Of a stretch of 64,000 nucleotides of DNA, positions 43,618 to 53,545 are shown piece by piece. The stretch comes from Pseudo-nitzschia pungens (lineage: Eukaryota > Bacillariophyta > Bacillariophyceae > Bacillariales > Bacillariaceae). The stretch covers positions 4,898,001-4,962,000 of the forward strand of contig CM074759.1 in NCBI GenBank assembly GCA_037355855.1. Direction: 5' to 3'. Both the position numbers and the translations under genes were made by a program. Each line of letters starts with the position of its first letter. Within the stretch, counting starts at the first letter, position 1. The notes under the pieces are model-generated. The model had not been told where the DNA came from. It saw nothing but the letters and a program-made list of their open reading frames with translations, and did not search any database.

Positions 43618-43901
43618 CTACGGATCGCCTAACAATTGAAATAACATTTTTTTAAAACAAAATTAAGGAAGATTAACGAAGATTAGCGTACATGTACCAA
43701 AAAAAAATAACCTTAACCCCCTGCTTACCAAAAAATTGACTCACAGTGTAGAGATCACTGAAACCCCTTCGACTGTCGTCATTGGCTGCTATTGACTCAC
43801 CTAGAGGGGGATTGAAAAAATTAGCTGATTAGATCTATTTTGCGAGAACACCATTGTTCTTCGGTTCGAACATGCTTTTCCGACAACAACAGGTGACACT
43901 T
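43618..43901 (+). repeat. left terminal inverted repeat
   Basis: It matches the reverse complement of the right end from CTACGGATCGCC to about GACAACAACAGGTGACACTT, with a small indel region near 43870 where the right copy has extra bases. It contains CCTTAACCCCCTGCTTACCA and GACTCACCTAGAGGGGG words. Confidence 0.9.
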
Positions 43902-43949
43902 TGCTTCTTGACAACCCCTTCTTCTTCTTCATCGAAACCACTTCCGACC

Positions 43950-45143
43950 ATGAACAACGACCCGGCTGATGAGAGAGCCAAAGCTCGTAGAGTTCTCCAA
44001 CTTACCAGAGAGCTTGGAAAGAAGAGGAAGTCACTTCCACACCCTGGAGGTGGTGGAACCAGGGGGTATGCAGTTTGGTTCCGCAAATCGGAGCTTGCAA
44101 AGAAATCGGCTGGGGAACCAACCATTGCTTCCGACATAAGTCTTTGGAGATGGGAGAAGAGGCTCCATCCATATAGGATGACCGGTAACAAGGAAAAAGA
44201 GATGTTAGTAGGTTCTGCCTTAATTAGTCTTGCTATTTGCCTTGTAATCTATCCACAGAGTACACTTGACGAGATAGCAATGTACCTCTACAATGACGGA
44301 TTTCCGGTGTATTCGAATCAGCTAATCTCCCGGCGTTTGAAGGAGTTAGAAATCTCCAAGAAGAAGGCCAGTATCGAGGCTTACAAGGCCTACTCGCCAC
44401 AGAACTTGCGGAGGGAGTACTTATTCTGGAACAGACCATTGCCAATTGGTGTGGTTGGCATCCCCAGGAAGCATTTTATCGATGTGGATGAATTTGCCAT
44501 GGAGCACAGAAGATTAAATAGATCTGGGGGGTGGGCGCTTCGATTCCGTAGGATCCGAACAATTGGGAACTACGAGAAGGGAGAGAAGCTCACTGTCATG
44601 ATTGCTGTAGAGGCAGGGGATCCTGCAGTGCCAGACAACCAAACAGGGAGTATCGCGCGTCCAAGGAGGTGGATTGACGTCAGAAGGGTTGCTGGGACGA
44701 CAGGCTATAATTTTGCTCAGTTTATTGGGAGTATCTGCTCGTCGATTGAGCGGGACCAATTTCCTGTCGACAACTGGAGAGTGTTCTTGTGGGACAATTT
44801 GAGCTCTCACTACAGTCCTCTTGTTTACGAGACCGTCATGGGGAGAGAAGGACCGACAAGGTTTGATATTCTCCCGCGTCCGGCCTATCAACCAAAGTAT
44901 GGCCCCATCGAGTATGTGATCTGTCAGCTTATCAACCACATGAAAATCAACGTGACCGGGCAATTGAATCTGGATCAACTGGAGCAACAGATACTGGAAT
45001 CAGCGGCAAAGATTGGTCCTTTCGATCCGACGTTTGCGCACTGCGGATACAGTGAGGATGGTACTTATGAGGGGGTTGAAATAGCGGAGGATCCAGACGC
45101 TGATCCACCAGGATGGGGACCACTTGGTCCCCCGGATCCATGA
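43950..45143 (+). CDS. DDE transposase, IS630/Tc1/mariner superfamily
   Basis: I choose the ATG at 43950 (MNNDPADERAKARRV) because the earlier ATG at 43854 lies within the terminal repeat. The protein has 397 residues. The N-terminal half has helix-turn-helix character (STLDEIAMYLYNDGF, SNQLISRRLKELEISKKKAS). The catalytic core follows: FIDVDEF (first Asp, about residue 178), LWDNLSSHY (second Asp, 282) and KYGPIEYV (Glu, 321). By my count 38 residues separate the second Asp and the Glu (DD38E). The tail is Asp/Pro/Gly-rich. The triad, TA target and TIRs agree. It should bind the TIRs and cut and paste the element. Confidence 0.88.
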   Translation: MNNDPADERAKARRVLQLTRELGKKRKSLPHPGGGGTRGYAVWFRKSELAKKSAGEPTIASDISLWRWEKRLHPYRMTGNKEKEMLVGSALISLAICLVIYPQSTLDEIAMYLYNDGFPVYSNQLISRRLKELEISKKKASIEAYKAYSPQNLRREYLFWNRPLPIGVVGIPRKHFIDVDEFAMEHRRLNRSGGWALRFRRIRTIGNYEKGEKLTVMIAVEAGDPAVPDNQTGSIARPRRWIDVRRVAGTTGYNFAQFIGSICSSIERDQFPVDNWRVFLWDNLSSHYSPLVYETVMGREGPTRFDILPRPAYQPKYGPIEYVICQLINHMKINVTGQLNLDQLEQQILESAAKIGPFDPTFAHCGYSEDGTYEGVEIAEDPDADPPGWGPLGPPDP

Positions 45144-46026
45144 GCGCCATGGTCGATTGCGATTTCGATTTGGATTCCTGTCGATTGTCGTGTCTCCACC
45201 ATTGCCGATTGTCGCGTCTCCACCATTGTCGATTGTCGATTGATAGAAGAAATAAATTGTATTATTAGTAATTATCTATGATTAGTTGTCGATTGTCGCG
45301 TCTCCACCATGGTAGATTGTCGATTTGGTTGTATTTCTTAGTGGTAGTTTAGTGGATCTTCTTTTGCAGAGTTGCAAAAATAGAAATAATGAATTAGTGT
45401 TGCTCCAGTTTGGTCTACCAGTTGTTTCGAAATAGGTTTTCGATTGTATACAAATAGCGCCGCCGGCAGTGTCACTCCTGTGTCACTCCCATGTTTAAGT
45501 ATCGAACACTTGTGGGATTCGGTTATATTCATCTCTATTGGTGGATATCGAACATAGGTACAATAGAAAACCTTGGACGTCCAGGTGGTGGGATTGAAGT
45601 CGGCGGACGCCGCAAAGTATAGAAGAACTCCTGGGATTGAAGTCGGCCGACGCCGCAAAGTATAGAAGAACTGCTGGGACTCAGAGGTGTTGGACCTCTC
45701 TTTAGCTATTGTAGATCTACGAGTCTGGATATCGAACATACCGGTACACGAAAGTCCGCAATCGAAAACACGAGTGGATCGATCGATCCAATCCACTCCA
45801 CCACCAGCAGCAAACAGCAGCAAGCAGCAGCAAACAGCAGCAGCAAGCAGCAGCTCATAATTTAGCTGTTGGCAACATCTAAAAACTACACTATGTCTCC
45901 AGCAAGAGTAACTGGCAACAACCAACCCGACAATGGATAACCGACAATCTACGACGCAACAATCTACGACGCAACAATCTTCGACACGACAATTCACAGC
46001 TAATCATAGATAATTACTAATACAGT
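45144..46026. repeat. repeat-rich spacer between the two transposon genes
   Basis: It contains repeats of CGATTGTCG and GTCTCCACCAT (45170-45330), a 43-bp tandem pair around 45595-45680 (GGGATTGAAGTCGGCxGACG...), and a CAGCAGCAAACAGCAGCAAG run (45802-45855). A minus-strand frame of 219 codons here (45338-45997) is Cys/Val repeats at one end and is not convincing as a gene. Both genes end into this spacer. Confidence 0.6.
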
Positions 46027-47907
46027 TTATTTCTTGTCTTCTTCCTGGCGCTTGCGCCTCTTGTACCACCGGACCATGTTGGTGGTAATCTTCTCCGGGG
46101 ATTGCCCTTTCCGGTTGAGGTTTACGACTCGCTCTTTGATTTCATCGGACAATTCAGTGTTCTTCCTGGAGGAGAGGTTTCCAGCAATCAGGTCCAGGGC
46201 GTCTGCGGAAGTCGGACTGGTGTCTTCTTCATCAGCCCGGACACATGCAATGCCCCGGACCTCTTGGATCGCTGCCGGTGTCTCCTGTTTCGCTACTGGT
46301 GGGGGTACCGGTGGAACCGGTGGAGTAGTCAACAATTGCCTTGGGTTCTGTTTGGATTCTCCAGTATCTGCATCGATTGTGATTGGCTGGAGAGCAGATG
46401 TTCCGTTGAAGTTGAAGTCTTCGGGTGTTTCGGTTGGTACACCAGGAGGAGGGTTCTTCCTTTTGGATCCATTGGAGAGGAACCGGCTCTCGTCCATCCC
46501 CGGAGCTCCCTCCATAAGTCTATTTCGATGGTACCTGGAGTCTTCAGCAGGAGCTCGTCCCTTCTGTTCAGCTCGGAGTTGTTCGATAGTCTTCCCATCG
46601 ATGGAAGTCTTTTTCATTGGACCGGCAGCTGCTTTGATCCTCTTCTGGAATCGTGCAGAGGCAAGATGGGGATTGCTGACAATGGAGTACAAGGAGTTGG
46701 TACAGGCATTCCGGGAGATCTCTTCCTTCGACGCTGTTGGATTGGACCGGAACTCTTCTCGATGGGACTCAGCTACTATCTCTTGTACATACCCGACAAA
46801 TTCTTGCATTGTTCCTGGAGCATCTTTCTCCGGTTCCTGCTCCAATGGATCCAGATCACGAGCAATTTTGTTCCTTGTCGATTCTGTAAAGAGAAGCTTG
46901 CAATCACAGTGGCAAATATGACAACTACAGAAGTCTCCATCCTCACTTAGGAAAATTCGACCATTATCCTTATGACCCCTGCATCTTTCACAGTTCCCAC
47001 CGGTATCCTGCATCATACAGTGCATCTTGAAGCAGTAACATGCCAGCGTTCTCTCCTTCATCTTGCCTCGCCGTGGTTTAGTCTTGGTTTTCTGGACAGC
47101 AACAGGCAGAGCGTTGTACTGCTTCATCCGACGCTGGTAATCTTCTTCTACTCCTTTGTTGTATTCAGCAATTTCTTGCTTGGATTCAATGGGCATCACA
47201 AAGGTGTGTTTGCACCCTGGACAAGGAGGAATACTGTCTCCCTTTGCAAGATCATAGGGGATCTCATCCTGAGGGCGCTCTCCCTTGTTGTTGCTGTAGG
47301 ACGAGACAGTCTTCTTCTGCTTCTTTCGGGCCTTCTTGGCTTCAGTGGCTTCCTCTGCAGCGAGATACTGATCTATTGCCTCATCTAACTCCTTTTCCAT
47401 TGCATCCAAAAATTTGGCCGCTGCTCCTGGAGGTGGTGGTTTTGCTGTTACTCTGTCACTCTTCCTCAGCTCTGCTCTGAAATCAGCGTGTTTCTTCTTC
47501 AACAGCTTCCAGGTAAAGTGGATGCCAACAAAAAATGGGGTAGTGTAGGCATTATTCCATCTGGTGTGGATGGATTTTGTGTTGCAGCCCGTGATTCTGA
47601 GATTCACTGCATATCTGTTAAGATCATCTCTGTATCTGCAGTTGTGGAGAGTTGTAAAATTCAGACGCATGAAGGTGGTTAATCTGTTGACCTTATACTC
47701 TTTTTTGAATGCTGTTCTCTTGTTCAGCAAAAGCTCCTTCAAAGCGAGACGACGGGGATTTGGTGGATATTTTTTCGCCGGTGGCTTTGCCGGAGGTGGA
47801 TCCTCGGTCTTTGGAGGTATGTTCTTGCTCTTGCTCTCGTCATCAGATAGATCAGAGACATGAGAGCTGTCAGAGACAGAGTATTCAAATTTGATGGGGC
47901 TATCCAT
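46027..47907 (-). CDS. transposon-encoded Cys-rich protein of unknown function
   Basis: A 626-residue intact frame starts MDSPIKFEYSVSDSSHVSDL, 560 bp inside the right end. Layout: an acidic Ser/Asp head (1-30), Pro/Lys linker (30-55), an ordered basic region (56-150: TTFMRLNFTTLHNCRYRD, SIHTRWNNAYTTPFFVG), and a Lys/Glu coiled region (165-200). Next is a Cys cluster with 12 Cys between 229 and 336: CPGC at 229-232; C290, C292, C297, CERC at 306-309; then CSCHICHCDC at 327-336. The C-terminal half is Pro/Thr-rich and ends in a basic helix (TTNMVRWYKRRKRQEEDKK). The Cys cluster is probably a multi-zinc module. I do not recognise the family. A role in DNA binding or regulation of the transposase is inference from position. 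Confidence 0.75.
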   Translation of the reverse strand: MDSPIKFEYSVSDSSHVSDLSDDESKSKNIPPKTEDPPPAKPPAKKYPPNPRRLALKELLLNKRTAFKKEYKVNRLTTFMRLNFTTLHNCRYRDDLNRYAVNLRITGCNTKSIHTRWNNAYTTPFFVGIHFTWKLLKKKHADFRAELRKSDRVTAKPPPPGAAAKFLDAMEKELDEAIDQYLAAEEATEAKKARKKQKKTVSSYSNNKGERPQDEIPYDLAKGDSIPPCPGCKHTFVMPIESKQEIAEYNKGVEEDYQRRMKQYNALPVAVQKTKTKPRRGKMKERTLACYCFKMHCMMQDTGGNCERCRGHKDNGRIFLSEDGDFCSCHICHCDCKLLFTESTRNKIARDLDPLEQEPEKDAPGTMQEFVGYVQEIVAESHREEFRSNPTASKEEISRNACTNSLYSIVSNPHLASARFQKRIKAAAGPMKKTSIDGKTIEQLRAEQKGRAPAEDSRYHRNRLMEGAPGMDESRFLSNGSKRKNPPPGVPTETPEDFNFNGTSALQPITIDADTGESKQNPRQLLTTPPVPPVPPPVAKQETPAAIQEVRGIACVRADEEDTSPTSADALDLIAGNLSSRKNTELSDEIKERVVNLNRKGQSPEKITTNMVRWYKRRKRQEEDKK

Positions 47908-48171
47908 GGTTTCAAGGTGATTTTCTGTTCAAATTTGATCAATCGATCGATTATTGTAAATTGTCGAGTCCATCGATACTGGATGATTGTCGTGTATCTC
48001 CACCCGGGACGAGTGGTATTCTTCCCACTCGTTCGTTCCCAATCGATCCATTTCCATTCCTACTCCATCCAAGATCCAACCAACCAACCAGCAACCAAGA
48101 CAGTAGTAGTACTAGCAAGTAACCAAAGGACTCTTTTGGCAGTCCCGAGGACCACTCTCGTCATCAAGCAA

Positions 48172-48467
48172 CAAGTGTCACCTGTTGTTGTCGGAAAAGA
48201 AACATTCGAATCAACGAAGAACCGAAGAACAATGGTGTTCTCGCAAAATAGATCTAATCAACTAATTTTTTCAATCCCCCTCTAGGTGAGTCAATAGCAG
48301 CCAATGACGACAGTCGAAGGGGTTTCAGTGATCTCTACACTGTGAGTCAATTTTTTGGTAAGCAGGGGGTTAAGGTTATTTTTTTTGGTACATGTACGCT
48401 AATCTTCGTTAATCTTCCTTAATTTTGTTTAAAAAAAATGTTATTTCAATTGTTAGGCGATCCGTAG
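48172..48467 (-). repeat. right terminal inverted repeat
   Basis: It is the reverse complement of the left end, ending GGCGATCCGTAG before TA. It includes the same GGGGGATTGAAAAAATTAG and CCTTCGACTGTCGTCATTGG stretches in inverted form. Confidence 0.9.
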
Positions 48468-48862
48468 TATATGCGTAAGATTTAAGATTAGTACTGTATG
48501 TACTAGGAGTATGTATTACGAAGTACGAGTAATCTTACTATCCTATGGACATGGGACGAATTCACACTTTTGAAAAGTGCGAAAATACACTTTTTTAACT
48601 TTGCTACTACATTACTTACACTACCTATGGAACCTACTATTTAAAAAAAAACATCCACCTCATCCGATTCTTCTTCTGCTGAAGAAGAATACCACTCCCG
48701 CCTTCCTTATCTAATCTTGTTTTTTGTCATTTGTTCATTTGTTCATTCAATGTACCACATCACGTACTCATCCTACCAAAGCCGAATGACCATTCTCATA
48801 ATTCTTCATTTTTCCATCGCACCTTGTTTCCTGCAATTTTTATGACCGCAACTGTCACAAGG
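48468..48862. other. intergenic, no gene seen
   Basis: AT-rich DNA with one visible imperfect inverted word around 48567 (ACACTTTTGAAAAGTG). Nothing codes. It ends at the LTR of element D. Confidence 0.45.
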
Positions 48863-49186
48863 TGTGACGGGCTAGCGTAGCTAGCACGAGTCACGATTGA
48901 ATAATTAACCGAATCCCATATGGGAATCGAATATGATATATTCAGTCATGAATATGTTTCGATATGTGTTCTAACTATTATGGTCGAGTCCCAGAAGGTG
49001 ATATATGCCTAATCGTGGGAACCGACAATGAATCAACATTTATGGTAGAGCATGCCAAAATGTGGCTATGCTCGCGACCTCAAATTTTATATGTTTCCAT
49101 TCTCAATTCGCGTAACAATATCTCGTAAAGTATCTAAACATTCACAATTTTATATCACTCCAATATTTCTACTCTAGACCGAAACA
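48863..49186 (+). repeat. 5' LTR of element D
   Basis: It starts TGTGACGGGCTAGCGTAGCT and ends CTAGACCGAAACA. It shares ATTAACCGAATCCCATATG and ATATCTCGTAAAGTAT with the other family LTRs. CAGTAATTACTG follows at 49187. Confidence 0.8.
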
Positions 49187-49317
49187 CAGTAATTACTGTT
49201 TGTGCTTTACAGTAGAAACAGTAGAACTCAGTACTGAATTCAAACCCCTAACAGCCTCAACAAAAGAGGCACCTTTTATCTCCAACAAACCGATCGACGC
49301 AACCGATCGACGCAACC

Positions 49318-50355
49318 ATGGCAGGCATCTACAGAGATCCCCCCATCGCTTACAAGAGCTCCTTTGACAGCTCCAAACCGAAACTCGTAACCCTATCGGT
49401 CTACGACTCTGAAGACCACTCGGACAGCGTCAAGGTTCCCCTGTTCACGGACAAAGGGGGACTAGAAGAACTCCTCCACACCGAAGAAGCATACCTCAAT
49501 GCTGCAGAAGATCTCTCCATCCCGGACACGGCGCTCATCCGATACTTTGGTCGATGCCCATGCGTTGACGCTCAGACCAAGTGGCGAGCGCTAACGCGAG
49601 CGACTCGCGCCAACAACCAACAAGTTTATCCACTCACCAAAGAGGGATACACCTCAGCCTTCCAAGCCTTTATCAAGTTATACTGCAATGCTGAGGGTGC
49701 CAGAGACATCATGCACGTCTATCTTCGAGGCAGTGCATGCAAGAAGAAGGTCGAATCCACATGCAAGGATCACACCGATCGAATCATGACTTTAATCAAG
49801 TACTCAGCAAAACTACATGGATTCGCATCCAACCTGGACCACTTGCAAACGCTAACAATCCTCCTCCACAGCTACCCAAACAGCTGGATCGAAGATTATG
49901 TACGAATCCATCTCAAGCTTACGCCAGAGACCACGGCCCAATTCATTGTGGACCATATGAGCAGCCTCGATCGCCTAAGCAAGCAAAAGAACAACAAGAG
50001 CAACAGCAAACGCTCTAATAATTCTAACAGCCCTACCAATCGAAAACGCTCTGGGCCAAACAACAAAGCCAACCAAAACAAGAACAAGAAGAAATCCAAC
50101 CCATGCAGGATCCAGGGACACAACCATGATTGGTCGGAATGCCCAAAGAACAAGTTCTCCAAGAATTACAATAAGGGCTCCGGCAACAAGAGCAACAACT
50201 CCAACACTGACACCTTCTTCTCTCAGTGCCACGAGACCCCTGGCAGCAACGAGTCATTCCAAGCCCACATGAGAGCAGCAATGGAATCCTACCATGAAGA
50301 ACATGGAGGTCGAACAGAACGGAGCATCGATGGCGAGCTTGTCTGGCTCCCATGA
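49318..50355 (+). CDS. element D gag
   Basis: A 345-residue intact frame starts MAGIYRDPPIAYKSSFDSSK. It has the same plan as the C gag: capsid-like region (LFTDKGGLEELLHTEEAYL, YFGRCPCVDAQTKW, MHVYLRGSACKK, LLHSYPNSWIEDY, VDHMSSLDRL), an Asn/Ser/Lys tract (about 225-255), then CRIQGHNHDWSECPKN and the conserved end GGRTERSIDGELVWLP. It stops at TGA (50353-50355), and the pol linker continues in frame. Confidence 0.85.
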   Translation: MAGIYRDPPIAYKSSFDSSKPKLVTLSVYDSEDHSDSVKVPLFTDKGGLEELLHTEEAYLNAAEDLSIPDTALIRYFGRCPCVDAQTKWRALTRATRANNQQVYPLTKEGYTSAFQAFIKLYCNAEGARDIMHVYLRGSACKKKVESTCKDHTDRIMTLIKYSAKLHGFASNLDHLQTLTILLHSYPNSWIEDYVRIHLKLTPETTAQFIVDHMSSLDRLSKQKNNKSNSKRSNNSNSPTNRKRSGPNNKANQNKNKKKSNPCRIQGHNHDWSECPKNKFSKNYNKGSGNKSNNSNTDTFFSQCHETPGSNESFQAHMRAAMESYHEEHGGRTERSIDGELVWLP

Positions 50356-51265
50356 TTGCACAAGCAATCCTCCACCAAGAGACCCAAGGGTCCACCAAAA
50401 CCAGCAATCACCTTGCCTCCGGCACCACAGGCCCTGGATGCCAGTCCAGCACAGCTGACTGGGATGACGCAAGGAGGAGATCTCCCGGAGAAAGAGGGGA
50501 AGGAACCTACAGGATGGAGTCCTGTTGAGCGCTTAGCAAAGACTGCAACAGCAGCAACAACAAAAACAGTTCAATTCTCCGGAACGAGCGATACGAACAT
50601 CATGGATCCGAATCGGAAACAAACGAATCGATCCAAGGGTACAGACGCGAAAGATAGTACAGCAGCAATAAATAGACCACTCTTGTCCTTGGCAAGAAAT
50701 TGGTCCACGGGTACAGCAAAAAATCTCTATTGCAACACCCAAAACTCCAAAGAATACACCAAAGGAGGTGCGCTGGAGCAAAATTATTTAAAGCTGCTGT
50801 CGACTGCTGGAAATACAACTAAAAATACAGCAGAACAGGCATCGAATAAGAGCAACGTGGCTCCTATTCAGAATACGAGCAACGTGGCTCCTATTCTTCT
50901 AACCAACGTACAGTACATACAAGGCATCCACACAAAATCGGGACCACTACTATCACTCCTAGATAGTGGATCCTCCGGAACCCTAATCAACAAGAGAGCA
51001 CTACCATTTGGCACAATGCCAACTCGAAGCAAGCATCAAGTCCTAACCACTACAGCCAATGGCAGCTTTGATACGACCGAGTATATCATCATGAAGAACC
51101 TAAAACTACAAGAGTTTGGCAACTACACCATCGATCGACAAGAGGCAAGACTCTTCCATTCCCCGAACTGCAAATACGATCTGATACTAGGCAGAGACTT
51201 CCTCCATCTAGCTCAGATCAATCTCCTATTCAAAGAAGGAGCAGTTCAGTGGATGGACAGAACCA
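50356..51265 (+). pseudogene. element D pol start with protease, cut by element E
   Basis: Following the gag UGA in frame come LHKQSSTKRPKGPPKPAI and the linker LTGMTQGGDLPEKEGKEPTG. Then, about 190 residues in, the aspartyl protease: LLDSGSSGTLINKRALP, the flap region and CKYDLILGRDFLHLAQIN. The frame has no internal stop and ends at WMDRT because E is inserted. Retroviral-type proteases act as dimers and mature Gag-Pol. Confidence 0.82.
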
Positions 51266-51587
51266 TGTAACATGCTAGCGTAGGCTAGTAGTGTTACGAA
51301 TTAATAATTAACCGAATCCCACATGGGATTCAATCGATACCTATATGTATGATATACATGTACGGATATCCGGTATGTGTATGAACAGGCATATAGAAGA
51401 GAGCGATCGTACGATTAAGGTTACATACAGAATATATGTTATATACAGGGATGTAGATTATATGAAGAGATCGCAATGACCTCATCGCTCATTATTCCAT
51501 CTCTTTAATTTCAATCCCATCTCGTAAAGTGAAATAACACACAATTATTCATACTACTCCGAAATTTCTACCTTAGAGTGTTACACA
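51266..51587 (+). repeat. 5' LTR of element E
   Basis: It starts TGTAACATGCTAGCGTAGGC and ends TAGAGTGTTACA, with ATTAACCGAATCCCACATGG and CCCATCTCGTAAAGTG inside. The leader palindrome is at 51588-51599. Confidence 0.88.
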
Positions 51588-51725
51588 GTAATTACTGTCC
51601 GCTTTCACGTAGGAACAGTAGTAGAATTCAGTACTGAACTATCATCAATCCGAAAAATACCCACAGCCTCAACAACAGAGGCACCTTTATCTCCAGCAAA
51701 TCCAACAGCGAATCCAACAGCAACC

Positions 51726-52176
51726 ATGTCCGGTATCTACAGAGAACCCCCCATCAACTACAAGAGCTCTTTCGATCGAACTAAGCCGAAACTCTTCACC
51801 CTGTACAACGTCGACGAGGAAAGAACCGACAGCATGAAGGTCCCTCTTTTCACAGAAACTGGAGGCCTAGAAGAATTGCTCTTTGTCGAAGAGTCCTTCA
51901 GGAATGCTGCCAGCTATCTCCGGCTACCAATTAGCATATACCTAACCCACTTCGGACGCTGCCTCACCACAGACGCCCAGAGCAAGTGGAACGACTTGAT
52001 CAAGGACCCACTGGATCCCGAAGAATTCCAGTACTCGCAAGAAGAAATTGGAGGATACGAGCAAGCCTTCATTGACTTTACTCAGCTCTACTGCAATGCC
52101 ACGGACGCAAGGGACATCATGCACACCTACCTCCGAAGCCACGACTGCCGAAAGACACCATCAGTCACATGCAAGG
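51726..52176 (+). CDS. element E gag, first part
   Basis: It starts MSGIYREPPINYKSSFDRTK and is over 90% identical in protein to C gag over 150 residues, up to RSHDCRKTPSVTCK. There satellite DNA begins. The frame appears to continue into the satellite only because the repeats lack stops. Confidence 0.8.
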
Positions 52177-53545
52177 CGTTGCTGCTGCTTGCTGTCCCCC
52201 CTGTATTATCGACGCGTTGCTGCTTGCTGCTGCTTGCTGCTTGCTGTCCCCCCCCTGTATTATCAACGCGTTGCTGCTGCTTGCTGTCCCCCCTGTATTA
52301 TCGACGCGTTTGAATTATCGACGCGTTGCTGCTGCTTGCTGTCCCCCCCTGTATTATCGACGCGTTGTCCCCCCCTGTATTATCGACGCGTTGCTGCTTG
52401 CTGTCCCCCCCTGTATTATCGACGCGTTGTCCCCCCCTGTATTATCGACGCGTTGCTGCTTGCTGTCCCCCCCTGTATTATCGACGCGTTGTCCCCCCCT
52501 GTATTATCGACGCGTTGCTGCTGCTCGCTGTCCCCCCTGTATTATCGACGCGTTGTCCCCCCCTGTATTATCGACGCGTTGCTGCTGCTCGCTGTCCCCC
52601 CTGTATTATCGACGCGCTGTTGCTTGCTGCTGCTTGCTGTCCCCCCCTGTATTGTCGACGCGTTGCTGCTGATTGCTGCTTGCTGCTTGCTGTCCCCCCC
52701 CTGTATTATCGACGCGTTGCTCCTGCTTGCTGTCCCCCCCCTGTATTATCGACGCGTTGCTCCTGCTTGCTGTCCCCCCCCTGTATTATCGACGCGCTGT
52801 TGCTTGCTGCTGCTTGCTGTCCCCCCCTGTATTATCGACACGTTTGTATTATTGACGCGTTGCTCCTGCTTGCTGTCCCCCCCTGTATTATCGACGCGTT
52901 GCTGCTTGCTGTCCCCCCTGTATTATCGACGCGTTGCTCCTGCTGCTTGCTGTCCCCCCCCTGTATTGTCGACGCGTTGCTGCTTGCTGTCCCCCCTGTA
53001 TTATCGACGCGTTGCTGCTTGCTGCTGCTTGCTGTTTGCTGTCCCCCTCCTGTATTATCGACGCGTTGCTGCTTGCTGCTTGCTGCTTGCTGTCCCCCCT
53101 GTATTATCGACGCGATAGTTCTTTAAAAAATATTCTCGTGTATTATCCCCCCTGTATTATCGACGCGTTGCTGCTGCTTGCTGCTTGCTGTCCCCCCCTG
53201 TATTATCGACGCGTTGCTGCTTGCTGTCCCCCCTGTATTATCGACGCGTTGCTCCTGCTGCTTGCTGTCCCCCCCCTGTATTGTCGACGCGTTGCTGCTT
53301 GCTGTCCCCCCTGTATTATCGACGCGTTGCTGCTTGCTGCTGCTTGCTGTTTGCTGTCCCCCTCCTGTATTATCGACGCGTTGCTGCTTGCTGCTTGCTG
53401 CTTGCTGTCCCCCCTGTATTATCGACGCGATAGTTCTTTAAAAAATATTCTCGTGTATTATCCCCCCTGTATTATCGACGCGTTGCTGCTGCTTGCTGCT
53501 TGCTGTCCCCCCTGTATTATCAACGCGTTGCTGCTTGCTGCCTAG
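52177..53545. repeat. satellite array with 315-bp higher-order repeat
   Basis: Units of about 35-65 bp combine TTGCTGCTGCTTGCTGT, a C-run and CTGTATTATCGACGCG. A block with the marker GATAGTTCTTTAAAAAATAT recurs at 53114 and 53429, giving a 315-bp higher-order period. Long frames here translate to LLLAVPPCIIDALLL repeats and are not genes. Confidence 0.9.

Larger units (their letters stand above)
43618..48467. mobile_element. Tc1/mariner-like DNA transposon, 4.85 kb, two convergent genes
   Basis: Terminal inverted repeats of almost 300 bp begin CTACGGATCGCCTAACAATT at both ends, with TA on each side (43616-43617 and 48468-48469). Between them are a DDE transposase on the plus strand and a 626-residue Cys-rich protein on the minus strand, tail to tail with a repeat-rich spacer. 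TIRs are well matched (a few indels), both frames are open and the target duplication is intact, so it may be recently active. Confidence 0.92.

Noticed and set aside
45338..45997. 219-codon minus-strand frame inside the Tc1/mariner-like element
   Set aside because: It is built from the CGATTGTCG, CAGCAG and 43-bp repeats of the spacer and has no domain; I treat it as chance.
52048..53545. Several open frames of 170-350 codons on the plus strand
   Set aside because: They translate the satellite array into LLLAVPPCIIDALLL repeats; the frames overlap one another and follow repeat structure only.
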